Origin: Tetramitus jugosus
Lineage: Eukaryota; Heterolobosea; Eutetramitea; Acrasida; Vahlkampfiidae
Length of the DNA: 64,000 nt
Direction: 5' to 3'
Assembly (NCBI GenBank): GCA_937625935.1
Contig: OW569357.1
Coordinates: 491,001 to 555,000, forward strand
Below, one piece after another: positions 18,332 through 27,160 of the stretch (the first letter of the stretch is position 1; each line of letters begins with the position of its first letter). Both the position numbers and the translations under genes were made by a program. Below the pieces are notes generated by a model. That model had not been told where the DNA came from. It did no database searches and worked only from the letters and a program-made list of their open reading frames with translations.

Positions 18332-20638
18332 CTACCATAGTTCGTTCATTACACTGAAAGAGATCAGACCCTTCTCCGTCAACTCGTTCGTAATTTGTTC
18401 GAGGGCCTTGGTTTGACTTGAGAGGGAATTAGTCAACTTGTGCAACTTTCGTTTCAGGGCATGGGCACAATCCTTTTTCACTTGATTCGAAAGAGAGAGC
18501 ATCTCAGCAACAACCAAGATGTCGCAAGCGTTATCCGGTGTTACATTCTCCTTCACAATCTCGATAGCTTTGTCTTCCAAGTTCTTCCACGGACCCATCC
18601 TCGTCGACAGCATCAGTGCTTCGATGGCTGTCTCTGGAGTCAACAACTCTTCGTCTGTAAAGCAGTATTGAATGCAATGGGCACCTGCAACCGAAGAGCA
18701 ATCATATAAATCGAAAACAGGAGGCTCGTATGCAAAGTTGTAGTCACGATTCGTTGACTCAATCAATTCCCTCTCACTCTCCATAAATGTGTAAGAATCA
18801 CTGAAGGAACCGCTCAGAGCATGCTTGAAGAACTCTGAACGCCAAACAAGTAATGCCTTTGATCCATAAATTCGCTCGCAACCCACCTCATCCTCAATCC
18901 GTACGCAAATACTACAGGCATCCCTCAGTATCACTTTCACTTTGCGAAGAACTTCATCCTCTACAACATTCCAATGCTTGTTCTTCTTTACAACAAACAC
19001 CGTGTCACCCAAGTTCTGCATATTAACAGTCTTGAGGTGTGATATGATCGCGTCAATCTTTTCCCACTCAGCCTTGTAATCAATGTGTTTTAGTGGCACT
19101 TTTTCATCCTTCTTCTTCAGTGTTGGTCTCCATGTGATTGACTGTTTACCTCGATTTTGGGGTTTCGTTGGTATCACTCTTCTCTCAGGAATCGGAGCTG
19201 AGAGTATGGATCGTTTCAAATCATTGGTACTATTCTTATTGACTCTAGTCATCTTCATTTCATGTAATCGCTCCAAGACTAGCTGAATCCCTTTAATTTT
19301 TGGAACTGTTGTGCCTTCTTCGCCACTCCCATCTCTTTTCGGTTGTGCTTTGTCACTGTCCTTCCTCTGATCGCTGTACCAATTAATCATATTCTGTCTG
19401 TATTTGAGTTGATGTGTGATAAAATCAAGCAACTCATACGCTCCAAAGTAATCACAGACATGTATTAAGCTATCGATCAACGGAAGATGTCTTGTTTCAA
19501 ATCGCTCCACCAACACTATTGATGCATCATTCCAAAACGAGCGCAAACGCTTCTTTCTGTGAGCTGCAACATCCGGGAATAAATTACCAAACAAGAGATC
19601 TCCCTTGAACTTGGCTTGATATCTGGCTTTTCTTTCTGCATCCTGCTTCTTCTTCTCTGCCTCGGATAGTTTCTGTGCCGAAGAAGAGGCCGCACTGACT
19701 GTGGATTTTGGATTGAGAACTTTTTGCTTCTCGGATTCAGCTACTAAGAAAGCTCTGTCCTCTACATTGTGTCGTATTTGTTGTTTCCATGGTATGATCA
19801 ACTTACCAGTGTACAAGTAACGCAAATAAATCTCCAAGCCAACAGAGTTGACCCTAGTGTCCCTAATCTCAATGACTTTTGTCCTACGGAGTTCATGCAA
19901 TCTTGACCGAAGTTCATTATCCGACACTTCTGTTATTGATGTTGGATCGTTTGGCCTATTGAACAATAGTTTCATGATGAATGACTCTCTTCCCTGAGTC
20001 AACAGAACAAACAGATGACATGGAAATTCTTGCACCACTCTCCCTCTCTTGTCATAAAGTACAATGGTAATATCATTATTTGGACTCTCTACATGTTCTT
20101 CTTCCTCTTCACCTCCCTCAACGTCCAAATCATTGTCCGTTGTAGTTGTTGTTGCTTTCTTGACTGGTTCCGGTTCTTGCTTTGTTGGTTGTTCCTCTCC
20201 GCTCTGTTCAATCAACTTGTCCTGTAAATTCTGACTTGTCCTCACGACAAATCGTTCAAACGAACTAGAAATAATTTCCTGAACGCTCGGAGCTCTCTTG
20301 ACACTCCGAGAACTACCAAACAAATGGCTATACACATTAAATCCCTTCAAATACTTTCGAATTTGAATATTGAGCGCATTAAAGTAACACCTTGCATATT
20401 GATCGTCCTTGGCACCCATGCTGCACAACCATCGAACAGCACCAAACTGTCCACACAAGCATGCATAGTACAGTGGAGTATTCATGTGCTCATCTTTTGC
20501 ATCTAGCATTCTAATGTCCCACTTGACAATTTTCTCCAATCTATTGACATCTCCTCTCTTGGCACAGATCCATGGGTCACTCTCTTGAGACAATAGTCTT
20601 GAATCGACTTCAATGGCCTTGTTTTGATTTCTTCTCAT
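18332..20638 (-). CDS. ABTB1: Ankyrin-BTB/POZ protein (ABTB1-like)
   Basis: 768 aa. Residues ~20-95 carry ankyrin-type repeats (DPWICAKRGDVNRLEKIV; NTPLYYACLCGQFGAVRWL), followed by the ABTB1-like CYFNALNIQIRKYLK. Two BTB/POZ regions follow: a first, stretched by Lys/Glu-rich insertions (FPCHLFVLLTQGRESF ... LEIYLRYLYTGKL ... LIHVCDYFGAYELLDF), and a second near the C-terminus (YGSKALLVWRSEFFKHALSG ... EALMLSTRMG). The ankyrin plus double-BTB order is that of ABTB1/BPOZ, a cullin-3 adaptor candidate. Function here is by homology. Confidence 0.8.
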   Translation of the reverse strand: MRRNQNKAIEVDSRLLSQESDPWICAKRGDVNRLEKIVKWDIRMLDAKDEHMNTPLYYACLCGQFGAVRWLCSMGAKDDQYARCYFNALNIQIRKYLKGFNVYSHLFGSSRSVKRAPSVQEIISSSFERFVVRTSQNLQDKLIEQSGEEQPTKQEPEPVKKATTTTTDNDLDVEGGEEEEEHVESPNNDITIVLYDKRGRVVQEFPCHLFVLLTQGRESFIMKLLFNRPNDPTSITEVSDNELRSRLHELRRTKVIEIRDTRVNSVGLEIYLRYLYTGKLIIPWKQQIRHNVEDRAFLVAESEKQKVLNPKSTVSAASSSAQKLSEAEKKKQDAERKARYQAKFKGDLLFGNLFPDVAAHRKKRLRSFWNDASIVLVERFETRHLPLIDSLIHVCDYFGAYELLDFITHQLKYRQNMINWYSDQRKDSDKAQPKRDGSGEEGTTVPKIKGIQLVLERLHEMKMTRVNKNSTNDLKRSILSAPIPERRVIPTKPQNRGKQSITWRPTLKKKDEKVPLKHIDYKAEWEKIDAIISHLKTVNMQNLGDTVFVVKKNKHWNVVEDEVLRKVKVILRDACSICVRIEDEVGCERIYGSKALLVWRSEFFKHALSGSFSDSYTFMESERELIESTNRDYNFAYEPPVFDLYDCSSVAGAHCIQYCFTDEELLTPETAIEALMLSTRMGPWKNLEDKAIEIVKENVTPDNACDILVVAEMLSLSNQVKKDCAHALKRKLHKLTNSLSSQTKALEQITNELTEKGLISFSVMNELW

Positions 20639-20839
20639 TTTAAATAATTATTGTTAGGTATGTGTGTACGTGTGTGGTTGGTTTGTTTGGACGTGACAAA
20701 ATTTGTTGTTGAAATGTTGAGTCTGGCAAAACGAGTCGCGAAGTTGCCAAGTTCTCCACACAGATGAACTTGCGAATTCAGATTGACGTCCAATAATTAC
20801 TCCTACAGAGAAGCCAAAGAAGGAACACCACGCAGAACA

Positions 20840-21757
20840 ATGATGATCAAAAGAAAGCTCTGTGGAGTGCTGGTTGGATCCTCCCGTGCCACTCTTCCCG
20901 GACTGCCATTGTTCACGACTAGTAGTCGTATTGCAATCGGCAACAATCATCGTTTCTTTTCAACAATGAAACAGCAACTGCCACAAGTCGTGAGACACGA
21001 GTCCAAGGCAAATGACCCTCTTTTCCCCAATTGTGAATACATGGAGATCCCAAGTGCTTTGACATTGCTCTCCACGACATCTGACGTCAACATTGCTCAA
21101 TCGTACGCCACGCAGCGCGAATCAAGTGGCGAGAATCTGAGGAGTGAGGGCGAGAGATTGGCTCATGAGACTTTTCCTTTTACGAGAGACATCTCTTTTC
21201 CGATCTCATTTAGTGAGCACATTCAGCAAATGATGGACTATATCAGTCAGCAGGAATCCTCTTCCAACGATACCGGCGAGGATGGTGACCAAGGATCATG
21301 GATGATCATTCGCAAGTCAAGATCCATGGAGGAAAAGTGGGACTGCTATTGTGATAGAAGAACCAAGCAAATCTATTTTGCACGCAGTTGGACAGGAGAC
21401 CTCAAATACAGAGTTCGATTCGATGTTGTGCAAGACAGGATTGTACTCTTGGATTTCGACGTGTATTCAACGAATTCAAAGATGCCAGATATGACCAAGG
21501 AACAAATTGAGTTTGGTGCAAGAGTGTGCGAATGGCTCGTTGGAAACACATTTTTGGGTGTATCGTACTATCCATTGTGGTTGCCTCAAGTTCCACAGTG
21601 GGATAATGATGCCATGTTGGCTGTTTGGATGTTTTCACAGTGTGGGAACCAAGGGTTGTTTGCTGCAGAGAAGCCCTTTAGTCAAACGACAGATTGGATC
21701 ATTGACCGATTGGGTCCAGAAGAAGCAAAACCAACAGAACCAACAGAATCAAGCTGA
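20840..21757 (+). CDS. Conserved-looking protein of unknown function, probably mitochondrial
   Basis: 305 aa from ATG 20840 (a second ATG follows at once). The N-terminus is basic and Ser/Thr-rich without acids (MMIKRKLCGVLVGSSRATLP ... SSRIAIGNNHRFFSTM), like a mitochondrial presequence ending near RFFS. The body has a compact alpha/beta segment, KWDCYCDRRTKQIYFARSWT, then YRVRFDVV and VCEWLVGNTFLGV. The RSWTG turn flanked by strands suggests a small beta-rich domain, but I do not recognise the family. It is divergent from the ankyrin-BTB gene with ~200 bp between starts. Confidence 0.65.
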   Translation: MMIKRKLCGVLVGSSRATLPGLPLFTTSSRIAIGNNHRFFSTMKQQLPQVVRHESKANDPLFPNCEYMEIPSALTLLSTTSDVNIAQSYATQRESSGENLRSEGERLAHETFPFTRDISFPISFSEHIQQMMDYISQQESSSNDTGEDGDQGSWMIIRKSRSMEEKWDCYCDRRTKQIYFARSWTGDLKYRVRFDVVQDRIVLLDFDVYSTNSKMPDMTKEQIEFGARVCEWLVGNTFLGVSYYPLWLPQVPQWDNDAMLAVWMFSQCGNQGLFAAEKPFSQTTDWIIDRLGPEEAKPTEPTESS

Positions 21758-21889
21758 ATGGCACCGACTATCTCACCTGGGCCCAGGATGGAAAGAATTG
21801 TCAAATGAATAGCAAGATAATATTATCTTAAATTCTTTTATTTCAATAGCTCATTGCCACTGATCTGTAAAATAACTTGAATCCTCTCT

Positions 21890-22618
21890 CTAAAGATTCA
21901 ACTTTGTCTTCAAAATGACGTACTTGTTGTTTGTAGTACCGCGCCAATGTGGTGGGAAACTCTTTTGAACAGAATCTCTGTCCTTCACCAATTGGACATA
22001 CTTCTCCAATTTTTCGAATCCATTCTCCTTGAACTCAAACCCAAATCTATCCAATAGCATGAGTGCAGTTCCAGCAACAGCATCCACCAATGAAAAACTG
22101 TTTCCTCCATTCAAGTAAGCACTATCACTGTCAGCGTTCAAATATCCCTCCCATCTACTCAACTCCTCCTTCAACTTGGACAATGCTTCAGTGGCGAACT
22201 CTAGGTTCCACTCGTCTTCTTGCTTGAACCAACATTCTCTGATCAGAGGTGTCAGGACAGGTACCAAGTACGTATCGACTTCATTTGTACGCACCAATGT
22301 GTTACTCACTTCGTGCAAATCGTCAGCAGAGTACAATGGTCCGTGCTTTCTCTCCAAGTAGTGCAAAATGGCCAAACTCTCATAAACGAACACGTGTGGA
22401 GTCACAGTTTGATCCACAAGGACAGGAATTTTACCTCTAGGATTCATCTTCAAGAATTGTTCAGTCTTGTGCTCCTTCTTTGAAAATTCAACCAAGTGAC
22501 TGTCGAATGTCAATTGCTTTTCGTGCAAGTAGACAATGACTCTCCAGGCAAAAGGTGAACCAGATCCCCAGTACAATGCATAATCGTGTTTCTCTTGTGT
22601 AATGTCAGTGCTGCTCAT
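21890..22618 (-). CDS. Glutathione S-transferase-like protein
   Basis: 242 aa with a thioredoxin-like N-terminal domain (~13-95: YWGSGSPFAWRVIVYLHEKQL, FLKMNPRGKIPVLVD with cis-Pro, VYESLAILHYLERK as the glutathione-binding ES site) and an all-helical C-terminal domain (~110-225, with FSLVDAVAGTALMLLDRFG). The YWGSGSPFAWR active-site region places a Ser/Ser-Pro near the GSH thiol, as in theta/omega/zeta-like groups; class not decided. Cytosolic detoxification or redox role by homology. Confidence 0.88.
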   Translation of the reverse strand: MSSTDITQEKHDYALYWGSGSPFAWRVIVYLHEKQLTFDSHLVEFSKKEHKTEQFLKMNPRGKIPVLVDQTVTPHVFVYESLAILHYLERKHGPLYSADDLHEVSNTLVRTNEVDTYLVPVLTPLIRECWFKQEDEWNLEFATEALSKLKEELSRWEGYLNADSDSAYLNGGNSFSLVDAVAGTALMLLDRFGFEFKENGFEKLEKYVQLVKDRDSVQKSFPPHWRGTTNNKYVILKTKLNL

Positions 22619-23061
22619 TATGTCTAAATTGTTTGTTTACTTGTTTGTAGTGTGATTTTGATCTGAAATTGTTTTGTTGTTGATCTGTCAATCTTTTTAT
22701 CTCGATTGTGATCGCGGTGTCTCTGCGCACAAATTTGCGCTGTATTGTTCTGAACAAGGTGAGCTTTTGAGACCATGGTCCAAAGATGGAACTCGTGGAT
22801 GTCAGTCCTTCAATCTGAAGAATAGTGTGAATCACAGGGAGGAATTGAAGTAGTCTTGAATTGCCAAAAAAACAGGTTTTCATGTTGCAATTGCGTACCA
22901 ATTGAGGAGTAACCAACACATTCTCATTTCTTTGGCAGCTGAGATTTTCGCTCAAGTCTGTTAGGCTTAACAGAGACTACAACTTTTCTTACAGTAGTCC
23001 TACAGCCGGTGAAACAACTATATCACCGCCGACTCGAATTTTTGTTCGATCATGGAAAATA
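22619..23061. other. Intergenic DNA between the GST gene and the pogo-like element
   Basis: 443 bp containing the GST promoter. A minus-strand open frame here (22605..22955) overlaps the GST start and has no recognisable motifs. The region ends at the TA target dinucleotide 23060..23061. Confidence 0.4.
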
Positions 23062-24788
23062 CTGTGAATTCTCGGTTACAAGCAACACTCGCTTACTAGC
23101 AACAGCATCTGTTTGGCGACAAAATTAGCCCGGAAAAACTTTGTCCTCTCCTTTTTAAGCTGAAGGTCCCCTGTCTTGTCTTAACCAATACACAACAAAC
23201 GAAATCATGTCTTATCCATTGCGCTCGGCAGTCAATCAACATTCACAATTCCAATCTGTCACTGGTCTTCCTTACGATAATGAACAAGTATCAATGCCGT
23301 TCTTTCCAAAGAAGAAAGCAAGAAAACAATATGATGTTAGTACTAAGCTAAAGTACCTAAAGCTAGCAGAGTTATTTGGCGTTTCGTACGTAGTCTCAAC
23401 AAAGGGTGTCTCGAGGTCTCTGTTGTCTAGGTGGAAGAAACAAGTGCCTCAGTATCTGTTGGCGAAGTCTGAACGCAAGATGTCCAAGAAGAGGATACGT
23501 TCAGCGTCTCATTCCACAGTGTTTACAGAGGACCAAGAGAAACAGATATTTGACAAGATTCAGAAACTCAGAGATGCTATGATACCAGTAAGCGGTCCAA
23601 TGGTCAAGATCTTCGCGCTACAAGTGGCTCGAGAACATCAAATTCAAGACTTCGATGCATCAAATGGATTCGTAACACGGTTCAGAAAAAGGTGGAACCT
23701 GACTCTTCGACGAGGAACAAAGCGCTCTCCAAAGCTCGATAGCGACATCATTAGAAAGCTTGAAGAGATGCAAAGAGATGTGTACAACAAATGTATCCAT
23801 CATGATATTGATTATATTTGTAATATTGATGAAACACCTATTGTTTATGATCTCATGTACGATCATACCTTAGCCAATTGTGGAGATGCTGAGGTTTTGA
23901 TAGCAAAAGTCAAGTCTGCAAAGAAGCGTATTACAAATTGTCTCGGAATATTACTACCTGTTCCTTGGAAACCTGACTTGCCACAAGTATTCAAATGCAA
24001 ACCGATGATGATTTTCAAAGGTATGACACCAAAATGCCTTAATGATGTCTCCAGGGTGCACAAAGAAGACACCACGATATTGATTCGACATCAGAAGAAA
24101 GCTTGGAACGATGCAAATCTGTATGTCGATTTCTTACAACATTCATTGCCAGATGAAATCGTTGGACCCAATAGGAGACAAGACTATAAGATTCTAGTTG
24201 TTCATGACAATGTGGAGTTCCACTTAGCCACACAAGTCAGTGATCTATGTAAGAAGGACTATGGCATTGAACCTCATTGTTTACCACCGAATGCTACGGC
24301 TATCTGCCAACCATTAGATGTTGCCATCAACAGACCATTCAAGGACGGTATGAGAAAAAAACTTATGGAGAATCTGGTCGATAGTTACACTGGTGGAGAG
24401 ATTTTCATCTCCAAGAATGATTTGATTTCGTGGGGAAAAGATGTGTGGTACAACTCAATAAGTAATGATACAATCAAGAAATCTTTCCTCACTTGTGCGC
24501 TGGGAGTGTCCCCTGTAGATAAAGAACAACCAATCTACTGGAAGAGACTCAGGTCATTGCAAAGTCAGCTCCAAGATGAAACTCTACCAAGTATTGCATC
24601 TTTGACTCAGAACTTGTTTAATGGCAACGTGTGGGATGACTCTAATCATCCAAGTGTGTTTTTGTACACTCCAGAGAGATTCAATGTTCCAGTAAACTAC
24701 ATTTAGCTGCCCAAATAAAGAAGCCCGAACCTCCGCCGCAGAGAAATCACAAAGCACGAAGGTGTTGCTTGTAACCGAGAATTCACAG
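23062..24788 (+). mobile_element. Pogo-like (Tc1/mariner superfamily) DNA transposon, apparently complete
   Basis: 1727-bp element with perfect 27-bp terminal inverted repeats at 23062..23088 and 24762..24788 (both start CTGTGAATTCTCGG when read inward), flanked by TA at 23060..23061 and 24789..24790, the superfamily's target duplication. It carries one uninterrupted transposase ORF. Identical TIRs and an intact ORF suggest recent mobility. It sits between the GST and S33-like hydrolase genes. Confidence 0.93.
23207..24706 (+). CDS. Pogo/Tigger-type DDE transposase
   Basis: 499 aa. The N-terminus has helix-turn-helix/CENP-B-like DNA-binding features (STKLKYLKLAELFGVS, VSRSLLSRWKKQV; then VFTEDQEKQIFDKIQKLRD and GFVTRFRKRWNLTLRR). 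The catalytic core is DDE_1-like: NIDETPI (Asp 208), LVVHDNVEFH (Asp 334) and QPLDVAINRPFK (Asp 371), about 36 residues between the last two. C-HCLPPNATAICQPLD is the characteristic run-up to the third acid. All three acids are present, so activity is plausible. Confidence 0.92.
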   Translation: MSYPLRSAVNQHSQFQSVTGLPYDNEQVSMPFFPKKKARKQYDVSTKLKYLKLAELFGVSYVVSTKGVSRSLLSRWKKQVPQYLLAKSERKMSKKRIRSASHSTVFTEDQEKQIFDKIQKLRDAMIPVSGPMVKIFALQVAREHQIQDFDASNGFVTRFRKRWNLTLRRGTKRSPKLDSDIIRKLEEMQRDVYNKCIHHDIDYICNIDETPIVYDLMYDHTLANCGDAEVLIAKVKSAKKRITNCLGILLPVPWKPDLPQVFKCKPMMIFKGMTPKCLNDVSRVHKEDTTILIRHQKKAWNDANLYVDFLQHSLPDEIVGPNRRQDYKILVVHDNVEFHLATQVSDLCKKDYGIEPHCLPPNATAICQPLDVAINRPFKDGMRKKLMENLVDSYTGGEIFISKNDLISWGKDVWYNSISNDTIKKSFLTCALGVSPVDKEQPIYWKRLRSLQSQLQDETLPSIASLTQNLFNGNVWDDSNHPSVFLYTPERFNVPVNYI

Positions 24789-25046
24789 TATCCTTCGCAA
24801 GAAATCCGACAGAAAGAATCTTTGAATTTGCGAGCAGGACAGAATTTCGCACTTCAACTCTCAACAAAAAGCTTCCACTGTCACCACCACCAACACTTCT
24901 GCTTCCCACCTCGATCATCTGATCTGTTGAGTATTTGTGCACTTTCACGATTTGTGTGTTCAAAACACCTGGGTTCGATTCAAAAATAATAAGAAACAAT
25001 TTTTCGGTGGAAAGCAAAAACAAAACTCGGAGGAGAGACGACAACC

Positions 25047-27137
25047 ATGCACCATTATTCTTCGCAGGCCACAATGAAGCTCTTTTTCATTTGTTGCTCA
25101 CTCATCTTTACAACCATTACTTTGCTATCAAGCAACAATGGATTGTTGGTGCTTGCACAATATGCACCAGAGACCTCTATCACGTGGGCCAGTTGTAAAA
25201 CTGTTCAGAGCTGGGTGGAGAGCAGTCGCTACTCTTCATCAATCAATTCTCTATCAAGAGCTATGACTAATGATGATAGTGCGACACAAGAATTGGAGAA
25301 TATGATGATGAGCGCGCGATCCGCTCAAGAAGAAATGACGAGCACAAGTAGCACGACGGACAATGGTAAAAATTTGATTGATTGTACTGCCGTTCGTTTG
25401 CCCTTGATTTGGGACTCTTCTGTAGATTCGCGAAACGTTCATTTCTTTGTCCAGAGAATTCAATGCGGTTCAAAGATTACAACAAGAAGCGGACAAATTT
25501 GGTTGCTGAACGGAAACAAGGGACCTATTGATGGCAGCTCGCTGTACACTTGGGCCACTGCTCTGTGCAAGGAGCTACCAGGATATGACTTGTTGATACC
25601 TGATCATAGAGGTATTGGAAAATCAACAGTGTTAGCAAACAAGTGCACTAGCAAGAATAAGCTCGATCATTTCAATGATTGTATCCAATTTTTGGAGAAT
25701 GAGAGTCCATTGGGCAGCAAGGACGGTATCAAGGGATTTGGCACGTCGCAAGCAGCTGGTGATGTTCTCTACTTTTCAAAGCTATACAAGCAGTATCAAC
25801 AGGACAAGAATAGTGGAGCTTCTGCTCAAGTCATTCTCTATGGATTGAACTATGGCAGTGTGTGGCTGAATAGAGTGTTGCAATTGAGAGAGATTGTTGC
25901 CGATTCAGTTACTGTCGATATGATTGTTGTAGATTCACCATTGGGTGTCGAAAGATCCTCATTGAGTGCTGATGCAATCGATAATCGATATGTTGCCTCA
26001 TGGAACGAACTGTTGAGCAATTGTGTGAGCTCACAAAAGTGTGTCAATCGATTCCAAGCACTTGTGAGTCAATCCACACCAGGCAGAGTTGTAAATACGA
26101 CTGATTCATTGCAAAGCTTGTTGGTTGAGATTATGGAGAAGCAGGATACTGATTCTGCATGCAAGGGAACACACTGGAAATCCAAGAATGTTCAATTGTT
26201 TGACGTCAAGAGACTGAAAAAGTTGTTTGCTGCAATGTTGTATGAAATTCCAGAATCAAAGCTCATTTTCCCTACTCTGTATCGTCTCTATCGATGCGAG
26301 TCAAAGGATAGAATATGGTTGCAAAATATGGGATATCAAATGAGTAGAACGATCGGAGCTGTTGGCAAGGTAGTCAAGCCACTCTTCTTTAAGCCTTCAC
26401 TCACGATTAGTGGACCAGAAGAAGTGCTGTACCACGTGATTGCAGCATCAGAGATGACTACTCAACCCATTGCCACCAATAGCACTTACTGGTTGAACCT
26501 TCAAAAGAATGTGCCACCGTTTGTCAACAGAAATGAGTCTGCCATCACAGTTGCAAAGTTGCTCAATGTGACCACGTACAGTGATCCTCTCGTTGATACC
26601 TGGAACATATTTAATGGTCCAATGTTGATCATGTACGGTACATTGGGCTCCATTGCCACCAAATCATTTGGTGAAGAGTGGGTCAACGAGTACGGAGCTT
26701 CCAATCATACTAGAGTTGCTCTATTCCCTCATGCAATGAACATCATGGCCCAGAGTACTGTGATGGCTAAATCTGGTGATAGCACAATTGCTGGACAGAA
26801 AACGATGGTCGACTTTATTGTGAGTGGTGGAATGAACTCTGTGAACGAGACTCTAATCTCCTTATGGAAGCACAACACTTATAATTTTGACTCATCAGCA
26901 AAATCGGCCACCTATGTTGGATACTCGACCGATAAGACATTAAATCTGTGGGATGATGGACCAAGCAAGACAATCGAAAAGAAGAACCAGCTTCATGTGG
27001 CTAAAAACTTGGGTGCTGGATGTGGCGTTCTCGTGTTCATGTGTGCCATCTTTGCCTTCTGTATGGTCTTGGATGGTACATTGTGTAAATGGTACAACAA
27101 CAGACAGAGCAAGCAATACCTTTTGATGAATCACTAA
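25047..27137 (+). CDS. S33/TAP-like alpha/beta hydrolase homologue with altered catalytic triad, membrane-anchored
   Basis: 696 aa with an N-terminal signal segment (MKLFFICCSLIFTTITLL, residues ~10-28), a large extracellular or lumenal domain and one C-terminal span (GCGVLVFMCAIFAFCMVLDG). The fold matches secreted tripeptidyl-aminopeptidase-like hydrolases: IWLLNGNKGPIDGSS, YDLLIPDHRGIGKS, and the elbow VILYGLNYGSVWLNR. The elbow's nucleophile Ser is replaced by Asn (268). The acid position LIMYGTLGSIAT has Gly (534) where Asp is usual; His 562 (LFPHAMN) is kept. So it is probably not a standard serine hydrolase and may be a receptor, chaperone or inhibitor. Family call is good, function open. 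Confidence 0.8.
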   Translation: MHHYSSQATMKLFFICCSLIFTTITLLSSNNGLLVLAQYAPETSITWASCKTVQSWVESSRYSSSINSLSRAMTNDDSATQELENMMMSARSAQEEMTSTSSTTDNGKNLIDCTAVRLPLIWDSSVDSRNVHFFVQRIQCGSKITTRSGQIWLLNGNKGPIDGSSLYTWATALCKELPGYDLLIPDHRGIGKSTVLANKCTSKNKLDHFNDCIQFLENESPLGSKDGIKGFGTSQAAGDVLYFSKLYKQYQQDKNSGASAQVILYGLNYGSVWLNRVLQLREIVADSVTVDMIVVDSPLGVERSSLSADAIDNRYVASWNELLSNCVSSQKCVNRFQALVSQSTPGRVVNTTDSLQSLLVEIMEKQDTDSACKGTHWKSKNVQLFDVKRLKKLFAAMLYEIPESKLIFPTLYRLYRCESKDRIWLQNMGYQMSRTIGAVGKVVKPLFFKPSLTISGPEEVLYHVIAASEMTTQPIATNSTYWLNLQKNVPPFVNRNESAITVAKLLNVTTYSDPLVDTWNIFNGPMLIMYGTLGSIATKSFGEEWVNEYGASNHTRVALFPHAMNIMAQSTVMAKSGDSTIAGQKTMVDFIVSGGMNSVNETLISLWKHNTYNFDSSAKSATYVGYSTDKTLNLWDDGPSKTIEKKNQLHVAKNLGAGCGVLVFMCAIFAFCMVLDGTLCKWYNNRQSKQYLLMNH

Positions 27138-27160
27138 ACAAAATAAATAATTATATTTTA

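Noticed and set aside
22605-22955. 116-aa minus-strand open frame upstream of GST
   Set aside because: Overlaps the GST start in another frame and shows no domain or codon regularity.
24965-24982. B-box-like GGGTTCGATTCA
   Set aside because: No other tRNA arms; lies in the promoter region of the S33-like gene.
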